Assembly (NCBI GenBank): GCA_036004685.1
Contig: DASYRE010000003.1
Span: 1 to 39,933 of the forward strand
Reading direction: 5' to 3'
Origin: Candidatus Polarisedimenticolia bacterium
GTDB lineage: Bacteria; Acidobacteriota; Polarisedimenticolia; Gp22-AA2; AA152
DNA length: 39,933 bases
The notes beneath the pieces are model-generated. The model saw only the letters and a list, made by a program, of their open reading frames with translations, was not told where the DNA came from and searched no databases. Below, piece by piece: positions 25,659-32,714 of this stretch. Position 1 is the stretch's first letter. Each line of letters starts with the position of its first letter. The translations under genes were made by a program, and so were the position numbers.

Positions 25659-26087
25659 ATGCCGGCGAGCCTCCGAACCCTTTTCCTCAATGGACTCAAC
25701 CGTGGGCTGAGGACTTCCTGGGTCCTGATCCGGGTCATTCTTCCCACTTACATCGCCGTCGATCTGCTCAAATCGACGCCCATCATCCCCGCCATCGGAA
25801 GGGCCTTCGGTCCGATGATGCAGCCCCTCGGGCTGCCCGGCGAAGCGGCGATGGCGCTGGTCCTGGGCCTCCTCGTGAACCTCTACGCCGCCATCGGCGT
25901 GCTCGCCCCTTTGGGGCTCACCACCGGGCAGGTTACGGTCTGCGCCCTGATGCTGGGGCTGGCCCACAGCCTGGTCCTCGAGTCGGCCGTCCTGCGCACG
26001 CTCGGAACGCGCTACCTGACGCTGACCGTCTACCGGCTGGCGATCGCCCTGCTGGCGGGATTCGCCGCCGCCGCCGTCTTGCCGTGA
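25659..26087 (+). CDS. Small Gate-domain (nucleoside-recognition family) membrane protein, first of a pair
   Basis: A 142-residue membrane protein with about four hydrophobic segments: TSWVLIRVILPTYIAVDLL, MALVLGLLVNLYAAIGVLAPL, TVCALMLGLAHSLVLES and LAIALLAGFAAAAVL. The pattern I-R-V-I-L-P-x-Y followed by a long loop and two helices fits the Gate or nucleoside-recognition domain seen in SpmA/SpmB, FeoB and nucleoside carriers. The ATG at 25659 gives a start just before the conserved region; an in-frame TTG at 25566 would add 31 arginine-rich residues and is less likely. It is ten bases ahead of a second half-size Gate protein. The transported substrate is unknown. Confidence 0.75.
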   Translation: MPASLRTLFLNGLNRGLRTSWVLIRVILPTYIAVDLLKSTPIIPAIGRAFGPMMQPLGLPGEAAMALVLGLLVNLYAAIGVLAPLGLTTGQVTVCALMLGLAHSLVLESAVLRTLGTRYLTLTVYRLAIALLAGFAAAAVLP

Positions 26088-26097
26088 GGAGGCGGGC

Positions 26098-26586
26098 GTG
26101 GGTCTCCTGAGCACCTGCCTGGCTTCGATCGAGCACGGCGCGCTCTTCTGCCTTAAGCTGCTCGCCTTCCTCCTGCCGATCCTCGTCGCCTACGACATGG
26201 CGACCGCCTCCGGGATCTTCCGCGGCGACTCCCCCCGGGCCCGGAGAGTCCTCGCGGCGCTGGGGCTCTCCCCCGCGAGCGGAGCTCCCCTGCTGGCGGG
26301 ACTCTTTCTGGGAATCGCCTACGGGGCGGGGATCCTGATCCCTGCGGCGCGCCAGGGGAGGCTTTCACGGCGGGAGGTGCTGCGGCTCTGTCTCTTCCTC
26401 TGCACCTGTCACGCCATCCCCGAAGACACCCTGATCTTCGTCTTGGCGACCTCCCATGGCGGGTGGCTCGCGGCCGTCCGGCTCTTCGTGACGCTGGTCG
26501 CGATCCGGCTGGCGCTCGCCGTCCTCGTGGTCCGTCTCGCCGGACGGTTCGTGCTGCCGCGATTGGAGCCCGAAGGCGCGGCTTGA
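26098..26586 (+). CDS. Small Gate-domain (nucleoside-recognition family) membrane protein, second of a pair
   Basis: A 162-residue membrane protein with about four to five hydrophobic segments: ALFCLKLLAFLLPILVAYDMA (about 14-34), LLAGLFLGIAYGAGILIPAA, LCLFLCTCHAIPEDTLIFVLA and VRLFVTLVAIRLALAVLVVRL. The C-H-A-I-P-E-D stretch after a glycine-rich helix resembles Gate-domain proteins. The GTG start at 26098 has a GAGGAGG site six bases upstream, overlapping the end of the first gene region. The two proteins probably work together as a split membrane carrier or gate, similar in layout to SpmA/SpmB. No sporulation genes are nearby, and the function is not assigned. Confidence 0.72.
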   Translation: MGLLSTCLASIEHGALFCLKLLAFLLPILVAYDMATASGIFRGDSPRARRVLAALGLSPASGAPLLAGLFLGIAYGAGILIPAARQGRLSRREVLRLCLFLCTCHAIPEDTLIFVLATSHGGWLAAVRLFVTLVAIRLALAVLVVRLAGRFVLPRLEPEGAA

Positions 26587-26608
26587 AAGAGTAGAGGAGA
26601 GGAGACGA

Positions 26609-26637
26609 TTGCGCGCGGGCGGCCCAGGGGCTAGGAT
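26609..26637 (+). promoter_or_regulatory. Promoter upstream of aconitase
   Basis: TTGCGC (26609-26614), 17 bases, then TAGGAT (26632-26637). Transcription would start near 26645, some 20 bases ahead of the ATG at 26666. An AGGGAG ribosome site is at 26651-26656. Confidence 0.5.
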
Positions 26638-26665
26638 AAAATCATTCTAAAGGGAGCTGCTGCCG

Positions 26666-28960
26666 ATGAACGTCATCGATTCCACGCCCGAATTCGTCTC
26701 CGGCGTCTACCAGCGCATGACCGAGCGGCTCGCCGCCGTTCGCGCGCGCCTGAAGCGCCCGCTGACCTTCGTCGAGAAGATAATCTTCTCCCACCTGAAC
26801 GACCCGGCGGGACAGGACCTCCGCCCCGGCGAGAGCTATCTCATGCTTCGCCCCGATCGCGTCGCCATGCAGGACGCGACGGCGCAGATGGCTCTGCTCC
26901 AGTTCATGGTGGCCGGGCGGCCGAGCGTGGCCGTCCCCACGACCGTCCATTGCGACCACCTGATCCGGGCGCGGGAAGGGGCCGCGGCCGATCTCCACGT
27001 CGCCTTCCACGAGAACCAGGAGGTCTACGAGTTCCTGAAGGCGGCGTCGAGCAAGTACGGGATCGGATTCTGGAAGCCGGGGGCCGGGATCATCCATCAG
27101 GTCATCCTGGAGAATTACGCCTTCCCGGGCGGGCTGCTGATCGGCACCGATTCGCACACGCCGAACGCCGGCGGCCTGGGGATGCTCTCGTGCGGGGTGG
27201 GCGGCGCCGATGCGGTCGACGTGATGGCGGGATTCCCCTGGGAGGTGCTCTATCCCAAGCTGATCGGCGTCCGCCTCACGGGATCCCCGAGCGGCTGGAC
27301 CGCGCCGAAGGACGTGATTCTCCACCTCTGCGGGCTGCTGACGACCGAAGGCGGGACGAACCGCGTCCTCGAGTACTTCGGCCCCGGCACGCGCTCGATC
27401 AGCTGCACCGGGAAAGCCACCATCACGAACATGGGCGCGGAGCTGGGCGCAACCGGCTCCGTCTTCCCCTTCGACGACCGGATGGAGGCCTATCTGAGGG
27501 GGACCTGGCGCGGCGCCCAAGCCGATCTGGCGAAACAGCGCGCCGACATGCTCCGGGCCGATCCCGAGGTGGAGGAGCGCCCCGAGCGCTTCTTCGACCG
27601 CGTCGTCGAGATCGATCTTGCGAAACTGGAGCCCTACCTGGTGGGGCCGCATCGTCCGGACCTGGCGCGCAAGGTCTCCGAGGTCAAGGCGGCGGTGAAA
27701 AAGGAGGGCTACCCGGAGCGCCTTTCCGTGGCGCTTGTCGGGTCCTGCACTAATTCCTCCTACGAGGACATCGAGCGCGCCGCCGACGTGGCGAAGCAGG
27801 CGATCGCGCATCACGCCAAGGTCCCCATCCCGCTGCTGGTCACGCCCGGCTCGGAGCAAATCCGGGCGACCATCGAGCGCGACGGGCAGATGGCGATCCT
27901 GCGCAGCGTCGGGGCGAAGGTCCTCGCCAACGCCTGCGGGCCGTGCATCGGCCAATGGCACCGCGACGACATCGTCCTCAGGCCGGAGGGACAGCGGAAG
28001 AACGCCATCATCACCTCCTTCAACCGGAACTTCCCGAAGCGCAACGACGGCATCGCCGAGACGATGGCCTTCATGGGGAGCCCGGAAATCGTCATGGCTT
28101 ACGGCTTGTCGGGCCGCCTGGATTTCAATCCCCTGACCGACGAGATCCAGGGACCCGACGGGAAGCCCTGGAAGCTCTCTCCCCCGAAGCCGGCCCCCGA
28201 CCTCCCGGCGAAGGGATTCGTGCGGGACGAGAGCGGCTACGTGCCTCCCGCCGACGGCGCGGCCGCCGCGGCGGTGGCGATCGATCCCGGAAGCGACCGG
28301 CTCCAGGCGCTTTCCCCGTTCCCGGCCTGGGACGGCAAGGATCTCCTCGACCTGCCGGTGATCCTCAAGGCGAAAGGCCCTTGCACGACCGACCACATCT
28401 CCCCGGCCGGTCCGTGGCTGCGCTATCGAGGACACCTCGACAAGATCAGCGACAATCTCTTCGCCGGAGCGATCAACGCTTTCACCCCGGAGCCGGGAAC
28501 GGGAATCGATCCGATCAGCGGAGCGCCGGCGAAGCTCGCGGCGATCGCCCGCCATCTCAAGAGCCTGGGCCGCAAGTGGGTCGCCGCCGGCGACGTCAAT
28601 TACGGCGAGGGAAGCAGCCGGGAGCACGCCGCGATGTCGCCCCGGCACCTCGGGTGCGCGGCGATCCTCGCCCGCTCCTTCGCCCGCATCCACGAATCGA
28701 ACCTCAAGAAGCAGGGGGTGCTTCCCCTGACTTTCGCCGATCCCGCCTTCTACGACCGGATTCGTCCGGGCGACGAAGTGAGCTTTCTCGGACTGTCGGG
28801 GCTGGCGCCGGGAGCGCCGCTGGAGGCGAAGCTGCGGCACCAGGACGGCGCCGTAGAGAGCTTCCGGCTGAACCACACCCTGAACCCCGAGCAGATCGAA
28901 TGGTTCAAGGCGGGCTCGGCCCTGAATCTTCTCCGGCTGAGAGAAGCGGCGAGGTCCTAA
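26666..28960 (+). CDS. acn: Aconitate hydratase, mitochondrial-type
   Basis: It interconverts citrate and isocitrate in the TCA cycle using a [4Fe-4S] cluster. The 764-residue length and sequence fit the mitochondrial-type family rather than bacterial AcnA or AcnB. The cluster cysteines are Cys361 in VGSCTNSSYED and Cys424 and Cys427 in NACGPCIGQW. Other family motifs are TVHCDHL (93-99), GTDSHTPNAGGLGM (160-173), TNMGAELGATGSVFPFD (254-270), GPCTTDHISPAG (571-582) and NYGEGSSREHAAMSPR (645-660), the last from the swivel domain. It is monocistronic with its own promoter and converges on the metallophosphoesterase gene, with 30 bases between. Confidence 0.97.
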   Translation: MNVIDSTPEFVSGVYQRMTERLAAVRARLKRPLTFVEKIIFSHLNDPAGQDLRPGESYLMLRPDRVAMQDATAQMALLQFMVAGRPSVAVPTTVHCDHLIRAREGAAADLHVAFHENQEVYEFLKAASSKYGIGFWKPGAGIIHQVILENYAFPGGLLIGTDSHTPNAGGLGMLSCGVGGADAVDVMAGFPWEVLYPKLIGVRLTGSPSGWTAPKDVILHLCGLLTTEGGTNRVLEYFGPGTRSISCTGKATITNMGAELGATGSVFPFDDRMEAYLRGTWRGAQADLAKQRADMLRADPEVEERPERFFDRVVEIDLAKLEPYLVGPHRPDLARKVSEVKAAVKKEGYPERLSVALVGSCTNSSYEDIERAADVAKQAIAHHAKVPIPLLVTPGSEQIRATIERDGQMAILRSVGAKVLANACGPCIGQWHRDDIVLRPEGQRKNAIITSFNRNFPKRNDGIAETMAFMGSPEIVMAYGLSGRLDFNPLTDEIQGPDGKPWKLSPPKPAPDLPAKGFVRDESGYVPPADGAAAAAVAIDPGSDRLQALSPFPAWDGKDLLDLPVILKAKGPCTTDHISPAGPWLRYRGHLDKISDNLFAGAINAFTPEPGTGIDPISGAPAKLAAIARHLKSLGRKWVAAGDVNYGEGSSREHAAMSPRHLGCAAILARSFARIHESNLKKQGVLPLTFADPAFYDRIRPGDEVSFLGLSGLAPGAPLEAKLRHQDGAVESFRLNHTLNPEQIEWFKAGSALNLLRLREAARS

Positions 28961-28990
28961 TCGACGGCGATGGGGAGACGTTCAGGAGAG

Positions 28991-29713
28991 TCAGGCGGTC
29001 CGTGAGAGCAGGGCGTCGTAGGGGTTCGGAATGGCCTGTTCCCGGAAGCGCCGCGTCACGCGCTCGGCGTCATAATCGAATCTCCGGAAATTGACGTCGA
29101 TGCCCTTGCCGATGTTTCCCGTGTAAATCACCGTATAGCCCGTCCGCGGATCGGAATCGAGAGGCATGCCGACGCTTCCGACGCAGATGAAGTGGTGGGT
29201 CCGGACCTGCCGGTGGAAGTGCTTGTGGGTGTGGCCGAACAGGATGACGTCCGCCTCCGACGCCTTCGAGTATTCCCGGAAGGTCAGCTCGTCCGAGTCC
29301 TCGTAGAGATACATGGTGTTGTCCAGCGGATTGGCGTGGTAGAGCGCGAACGACATCCCCCCCTCCTGGAACCGCTGCTCAAAGGGGAGGTTGCCGAGGA
29401 TGTTCCGGCTGATCGCGTTGACGTGCGACGCCGTCCACGGGTATGAGATCCGGGCCGCCTCCATCAGGCGGGGATCGCCGTGGATGGCCCCGGGATCCTC
29501 GCCCCCGCAGGAGACGTTCTCGTCCCAATTGCCCCGTACGCCGCCCAGGCCGGCGCTTCGGAGCAACTGGATCACTTCGTCCGGGAAGGGGCCGTAGCCG
29601 ACGAGATCTCCGGAATGGAAGATCCGGTCGTATCCCTCCTTCCGCGCTTCGGCGAGGCATTTCTCCAGGGCCGGAAGGTTGGCGTGGATGTCTCCGAGGA
29701 TGATCAGCTTCAT
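28991..29713 (-). CDS. Calcineurin-like metallophosphoesterase (YfcE/MJ0936-like)
   Basis: A 240-residue cytoplasmic phosphoesterase with the full two-metal site: Asp8 and His10 in GDIHANL, Asp36 in SGDLVGYGP, Asn62 in RGNWD, His126 in YHANP, and His161 and His163 in GHTH. The GDLVGYGPFPDEV stretch is typical of the subfamily that cleaves phosphodiesters. The true substrate cannot be read from the sequence; cyclic or linear phosphodiesters are possible. It has its own promoter and apparently almost no leader. Its stop lies 30 bases from the aconitase stop, with no clear terminator between. Confidence 0.9.
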   Translation of the reverse strand: MKLIILGDIHANLPALEKCLAEARKEGYDRIFHSGDLVGYGPFPDEVIQLLRSAGLGGVRGNWDENVSCGGEDPGAIHGDPRLMEAARISYPWTASHVNAISRNILGNLPFEQRFQEGGMSFALYHANPLDNTMYLYEDSDELTFREYSKASEADVILFGHTHKHFHRQVRTHHFICVGSVGMPLDSDPRTGYTVIYTGNIGKGIDVNFRRFDYDAERVTRRFREQAIPNPYDALLSRTA

Positions 29714-29722
29714 GATGGCGTG

Positions 29723-29751
29723 ACGATAGCAGAGCCTGCCAAGCGGTTCAA
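29723..29751 (-). promoter_or_regulatory. Promoter of the metallophosphoesterase gene, nearly leaderless
   Basis: On the minus strand TTGAAC (29751-29746), 17 bases, then TATCGT (29728-29723). The ATG at 29713 begins nine bases after the -10 box, so the leader should be only a few bases. No ribosome-binding site is visible. Confidence 0.5.
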
Positions 29752-29763
29752 CCGGTCGCGACC

Positions 29764-30969
29764 CTAGCGGGCGATCGGGATCGAGAAGAAGAAAACGCTC
29801 CCGGAGCCCGGCCGGCTCTCGACCCAGATCTCTCCCCCGTGCGCCTCGACCAGGAACTTGGAGATCGAAAGCCCAAGCCCGGTGCCCCCGGCGGATCGCG
29901 TGTTCAGGCTCTCGGCCTGATGGAACTTCTCGAAGATCCGCTTCAGATCCTTGCGGGGGATCCCCACGCCGTTGTCCGACACGGAGGCTTGCAGGACGCG
30001 CCGCCCCCCGGTGCGATCCCCCGGCGGCTCGGCCCGGATGGCCAGCTCGACCCGGCCCCCCGTGGGCGTGAACTTGAGGGCGTTGGAGAGCAGGTTGTCG
30101 AACACCTGGCGGAGCCGCTCCGGGTCGGCGTGCACCGGCGGGCAGGAAGCGGGCAGCGACTCCAGAAGCGCGACCTCCTTCAGCCGGTAGCGGGCCCGGA
30201 ACTGATCCATCGCGGCGCGGGCCGCCTCGGCCAGCGAGCAGCGGCGGAACCTCATGGAGAGCCGGCCCGACTCGATCTCCGACATGTCCAGGAGATCCTC
30301 GACGAGGCCGACGAGATGGCCCGTTTCCTCGGTGATGATGCGCAGCATCTTCTCCTGCTTCCGGTTCAGGGCGCCGATCTTCGCCTGCGTGATGACGTCG
30401 GTGGCGGCGCGGATGGAGGCGAGAGGCGTCTTCAGCTCGTGGGAGACGCGCGAGATGAAGTCGGACTTCATCCCGCTGAGCCGCTCGTCCTCCTCGGCTC
30501 CCTCCTCGAGAATCGCCAGCGTCCCCCAGAAGGTCCCGCCGGCGTCGCGCAACGGGGCCAGCAGCATCTTGACGCCACCGTCCTCCGGCGACGGCAGCCT
30601 CAGCACGTCCGTCCGGACCCCCGCATGCCGGGGGCGGCGCATCTTCTGGAGAAGCGGCCGAACCGACCTGCGCCTCCCCAGGCTCTCGAGCGGCCCGGAG
30701 CCGGGAAGCCCCAGCATGCGCCGGGCGCTCTCATTGATCAGAAGGATCCTGCCCTGGCAGTCGGTCAGGACGACGCCGGCCACCAGGCTGCTCACGATCA
30801 GGGAAAGGCGGGTCCGCTCGGCGCGCAGGTGCTCGCGCAGCGCCGCGACTTTCTTCGTCTTCTCGGCGAGCGCTCGCCTCAGGAAGGCGGGCGACACCGC
30901 CGCGCCCGGCTTTTGCTTCTTGAGCGGGGCCGCGGCCGCCGCGGAGAGAGCCGCGTGAGACTTGAGCAT
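29764..30969 (-). CDS. Soluble PAS-domain sensor histidine kinase
   Basis: A 401-residue kinase with no membrane segment. Order: an Ala/Lys-rich N-terminus, a short coiled coil (35-55), a PAS domain (about 55-155, VAGVVLTDCQGRILLINESARRM), a DHp domain with His177 in RVSHELKTPLASIRAATD, and an HATPase domain with Asn296 in DNLLSNALKF, DNGVGIP (332-338), FEKFHQ and GGTGLGLS (361-368). I chose the ATG at 30969. The frame is open to 31146, but the extra residues are a shadow of the receiver gene. It lies 26 bases after that gene and probably phosphorylates its receiver domain. Confidence 0.93.
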   Translation of the reverse strand: MLKSHAALSAAAAAPLKKQKPGAAVSPAFLRRALAEKTKKVAALREHLRAERTRLSLIVSSLVAGVVLTDCQGRILLINESARRMLGLPGSGPLESLGRRRSVRPLLQKMRRPRHAGVRTDVLRLPSPEDGGVKMLLAPLRDAGGTFWGTLAILEEGAEEDERLSGMKSDFISRVSHELKTPLASIRAATDVITQAKIGALNRKQEKMLRIITEETGHLVGLVEDLLDMSEIESGRLSMRFRRCSLAEAARAAMDQFRARYRLKEVALLESLPASCPPVHADPERLRQVFDNLLSNALKFTPTGGRVELAIRAEPPGDRTGGRRVLQASVSDNGVGIPRKDLKRIFEKFHQAESLNTRSAGGTGLGLSISKFLVEAHGGEIWVESRPGSGSVFFFSIPIAR

Positions 30970-30995
30970 CAGAATTCCCGCACCGGCGAACGACG

Positions 30996-31811
30996 TCAGC
31001 TTCCGAAGTAGCTGACCTCGGCGGTGAAAGAGACGACGGGAACGGTTTCCACCGTTCCGGTCTTGAAGTCCCGGATCTCGATCCCCTTGCGCTCTCGATC
31101 GGTAGGGGCGTAGAAGCTCCGCGCCAGCCGCGAGAGGCGCTTGCACAGCTCCTCCGAGAGATCTTCGATCTCGTCCTGCTCTCCGGAGAGGAGGATCCGG
31201 AATCCGTACGTGTCGACGAACTCCACGCGCCCGTCCTGCGTCTCGGCGTCCACGAAGCTTTCCGCCTCGCGCCGGAGGGTTTCCAGGCTCTCGGCGTACT
31301 TGACCTCGCCGTATTTCTTGCGGAAGACATCCATCGAGCGCGCCTCCCAGCGGAGGATGCAGAAGGCGCCCTGCTCCCCCGCCGCGCGCCGGCGCTCCAT
31401 CTCGTCCTCGAGCGAGCCGCTGCTCGGGGCGCGCACGCCCACCCGGCGCGACAGCAGCCGCTCGACCAGCCCTTCCAGCTCTTTGGCGCTGAACGGCTTC
31501 GTGACGTATTCGTCGGCGCCGCAGTCCTTGCCCCAGTACACGTCCTCCCGCTGGCTCTTGGCGGTGAGAAGGATCACCGGAGTGTCGCCGTGGAGCGGAT
31601 CGGTCTTCACCTTGCGGCAGACCTGGAATCCGTTCTGTTTGGGCATCATGACGTCGAGGATGAGGAGGTCGGGCTTGTCCCGGTAGATCTTCTCCATCGC
31701 CTGATCGCCGTCCGCCGCCACCAGCACCTCGTAGCCGAGCGTCTCCAGGTTCATCTGGAGAACCTCCCGGATGCTGGCGCTGTCGTCCGCGACGAGAATT
31801 CTGCCCGCCAT
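30996..31811 (-). CDS. Response regulator with a degenerate GGDEF-like output domain
   Basis: A 271-residue protein. The receiver domain (about 3-125) is complete: an acidic pair in ADDS, the phospho-acceptor in LLILDVMMPKQNGF, LLTAKSQ with Thr, and YVTKPFS with Lys. Residues about 145-270 resemble a nucleotidyl-cyclase fold (FCILRWEARSMDVFRKKYGEV, then FVDTYGFRILLSGEQDEIEDLSEEL), but the GGDEF catalytic loop is replaced by DTYGF, so it should not make c-di-GMP. The ATG at 31811 starts right before the first strand; a GTG at 31817, overlapping the upstream stop, is also possible. Output may be by protein contact. Confidence 0.85.
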   Translation of the reverse strand: MAGRILVADDSASIREVLQMNLETLGYEVLVAADGDQAMEKIYRDKPDLLILDVMMPKQNGFQVCRKVKTDPLHGDTPVILLTAKSQREDVYWGKDCGADEYVTKPFSAKELEGLVERLLSRRVGVRAPSSGSLEDEMERRRAAGEQGAFCILRWEARSMDVFRKKYGEVKYAESLETLRREAESFVDAETQDGRVEFVDTYGFRILLSGEQDEIEDLSEELCKRLSRLARSFYAPTDRERKGIEIRDFKTGTVETVPVVSFTAEVSYFGS

Positions 31812-31813
31812 CC

Positions 31814-32434
31814 TCACACCTCTCCGCTTTCCGGGTCGGGCCCTTGGCCGCCGGCGATCGCCGGCGAAGCCTGGCCCGAGAGCTGGCTGGTCATCTGCTG
31901 CGCGGCCTTCTCCACGAGCTGCACGATTCTCCTCTGCTTCTCCTCGAGCCGCCCGAGCCGCTCGGTCAGGAGCAGCTCGGCCGCGCCTCGGATCGACGTC
32001 AGGGGTCCCCGCAAGTCATGACGGACCTGGCGCACGAACTCCTTCGCGATGTCCTCGTGCATCACGGTCGCCGTGAGATCCACGACGAGCGCCGCCGTCT
32101 TGGCCCCTCCCGGCGGGCCGGAGAGCGGGGCCGCGGAGACCTGCAGGTAATGGCGGGATTGCCGCTCGAAAGTCACCAGGCGGTTGACGGGCATGCCCGA
32201 GCGGCAAGCCTCCAGGAGGATCTTGAAAATCTCGCCCCGGGGAAAGGCGTCCGAAGAGACGGTGTCGGCGGCGAGGCTCCTCACCGGCCCCCCGAGGATT
32301 TTCTCGGTCGGAGCGGAGGCGAAGAGGACTTCTCCTCGCGAGTCGAGGACCATCACCGCGGCCGGAATGTCCTCCAGGGCCGCCTCGGGAAGCGATCCGC
32401 CCTCACTCCTCAGGACCCGTGCGGAAACCGTCAT
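31814..32434 (-). CDS. PAS-DHp protein: histidine-kinase-like protein lacking the ATPase domain
   Basis: A 206-residue soluble protein. Residues 20-120 form a PAS domain (IPAAVMVLDSRGEVLFAS, then HYLQVSAAPLSG and ALVVDLT). Residues 127-185 form a DHp helical hairpin with an intact H-box: RHDLRGPLTSIRGAAELLL, with His139. After the second helix the chain ends in a Gly/Pro/Ser-rich tail; there is no N-box, G1 or G2 motif. The stop is a normal TGA overlapping the next gene, and the downstream frames encode the receiver protein, so no missing domain follows. It may be phosphorylated in trans or act as a dimerising adaptor or phosphatase. Confidence 0.85.
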   Translation of the reverse strand: MTVSARVLRSEGGSLPEAALEDIPAAVMVLDSRGEVLFASAPTEKILGGPVRSLAADTVSSDAFPRGEIFKILLEACRSGMPVNRLVTFERQSRHYLQVSAAPLSGPPGGAKTAALVVDLTATVMHEDIAKEFVRQVRHDLRGPLTSIRGAAELLLTERLGRLEEKQRRIVQLVEKAAQQMTSQLSGQASPAIAGGQGPDPESGEV

Positions 32435-32714
32435 GGTCTCTTCCTTCCGTGTCCCCGTTCGCGAGACACCTAAGGCTCATCGTTGCAACAGCAAAGGGTG
32501 TGCCATGGCCCGCGCGCTCGGAGCTTTCTCGTAACCTGCTCAAGCAAAAGAAAGTTCTCCGCGCGCCGGGGCCGGCTCACTCGATCGCGGTGACAATGAA
32601 TTGCCAGGAAGTGCCAATCTCTGTCGGCGCTTTGACGGAAGGCGCGCGACGAAGAGTCCAAGGATAGTTCAGGGAAGGACCGGCGGCCGGGGCCGGCCTG
32701 GTGTGGCGTCTCGA
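32435..32714. other. Intergenic region between aroB and the phosphorelay operon
   Basis: These 280 bases hold no convincing gene. On the minus strand they contain the sigma54 promoter (32490-32505), an imperfect inverted repeat upstream of it (32601-32617), and two GC-only palindromes (about 32562-32576 and 32685-32698) without T-tracts. The second lies just past the aroB stop and could stall polymerase or the transcript end, but it is not a standard terminator. Confidence 0.6.
32490..32505 (-). promoter_or_regulatory. Sigma54 (RpoN) promoter for the phosphorelay operon
   Basis: The minus strand reads TGGCACACCCTTTGCT, which matches the -24/-12 consensus TGGCAC-R-N4-TTGC-W at every defined position. 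Transcription would begin near 32479, about 45 bases before the ATG at 32434, with a GGAAGGAAGAG ribosome site between. Such promoters need an AAA+ activator; none is encoded in this window. Confidence 0.75.

Noticed and set aside
26642-28876. A 744-codon open frame on the strand opposite aconitase
   Set aside because: It is a mirror of a certain gene in high-GC DNA, rich in Arg, Gly, Asp and Val without any domain pattern. Similar long shadows occur opposite or alongside the genes at 12198-13661, 17428-19146, 20000-22023 and 37641-39410.
28961-28990. Bidirectional terminator between aconitase and the metallophosphoesterase
   Set aside because: The 30-base gap shows no inverted repeat or T-tract.
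30970-31146. N-terminal extension of the histidine kinase
   Set aside because: It is a shadow of the receiver gene; the PAS kinase starts cleanly at the ATG at 30969.
32685-32698. GC-only palindrome after aroB as a rho-independent terminator
   Set aside because: The loop is only two bases and no T-tract follows, so it does not meet the usual pattern.
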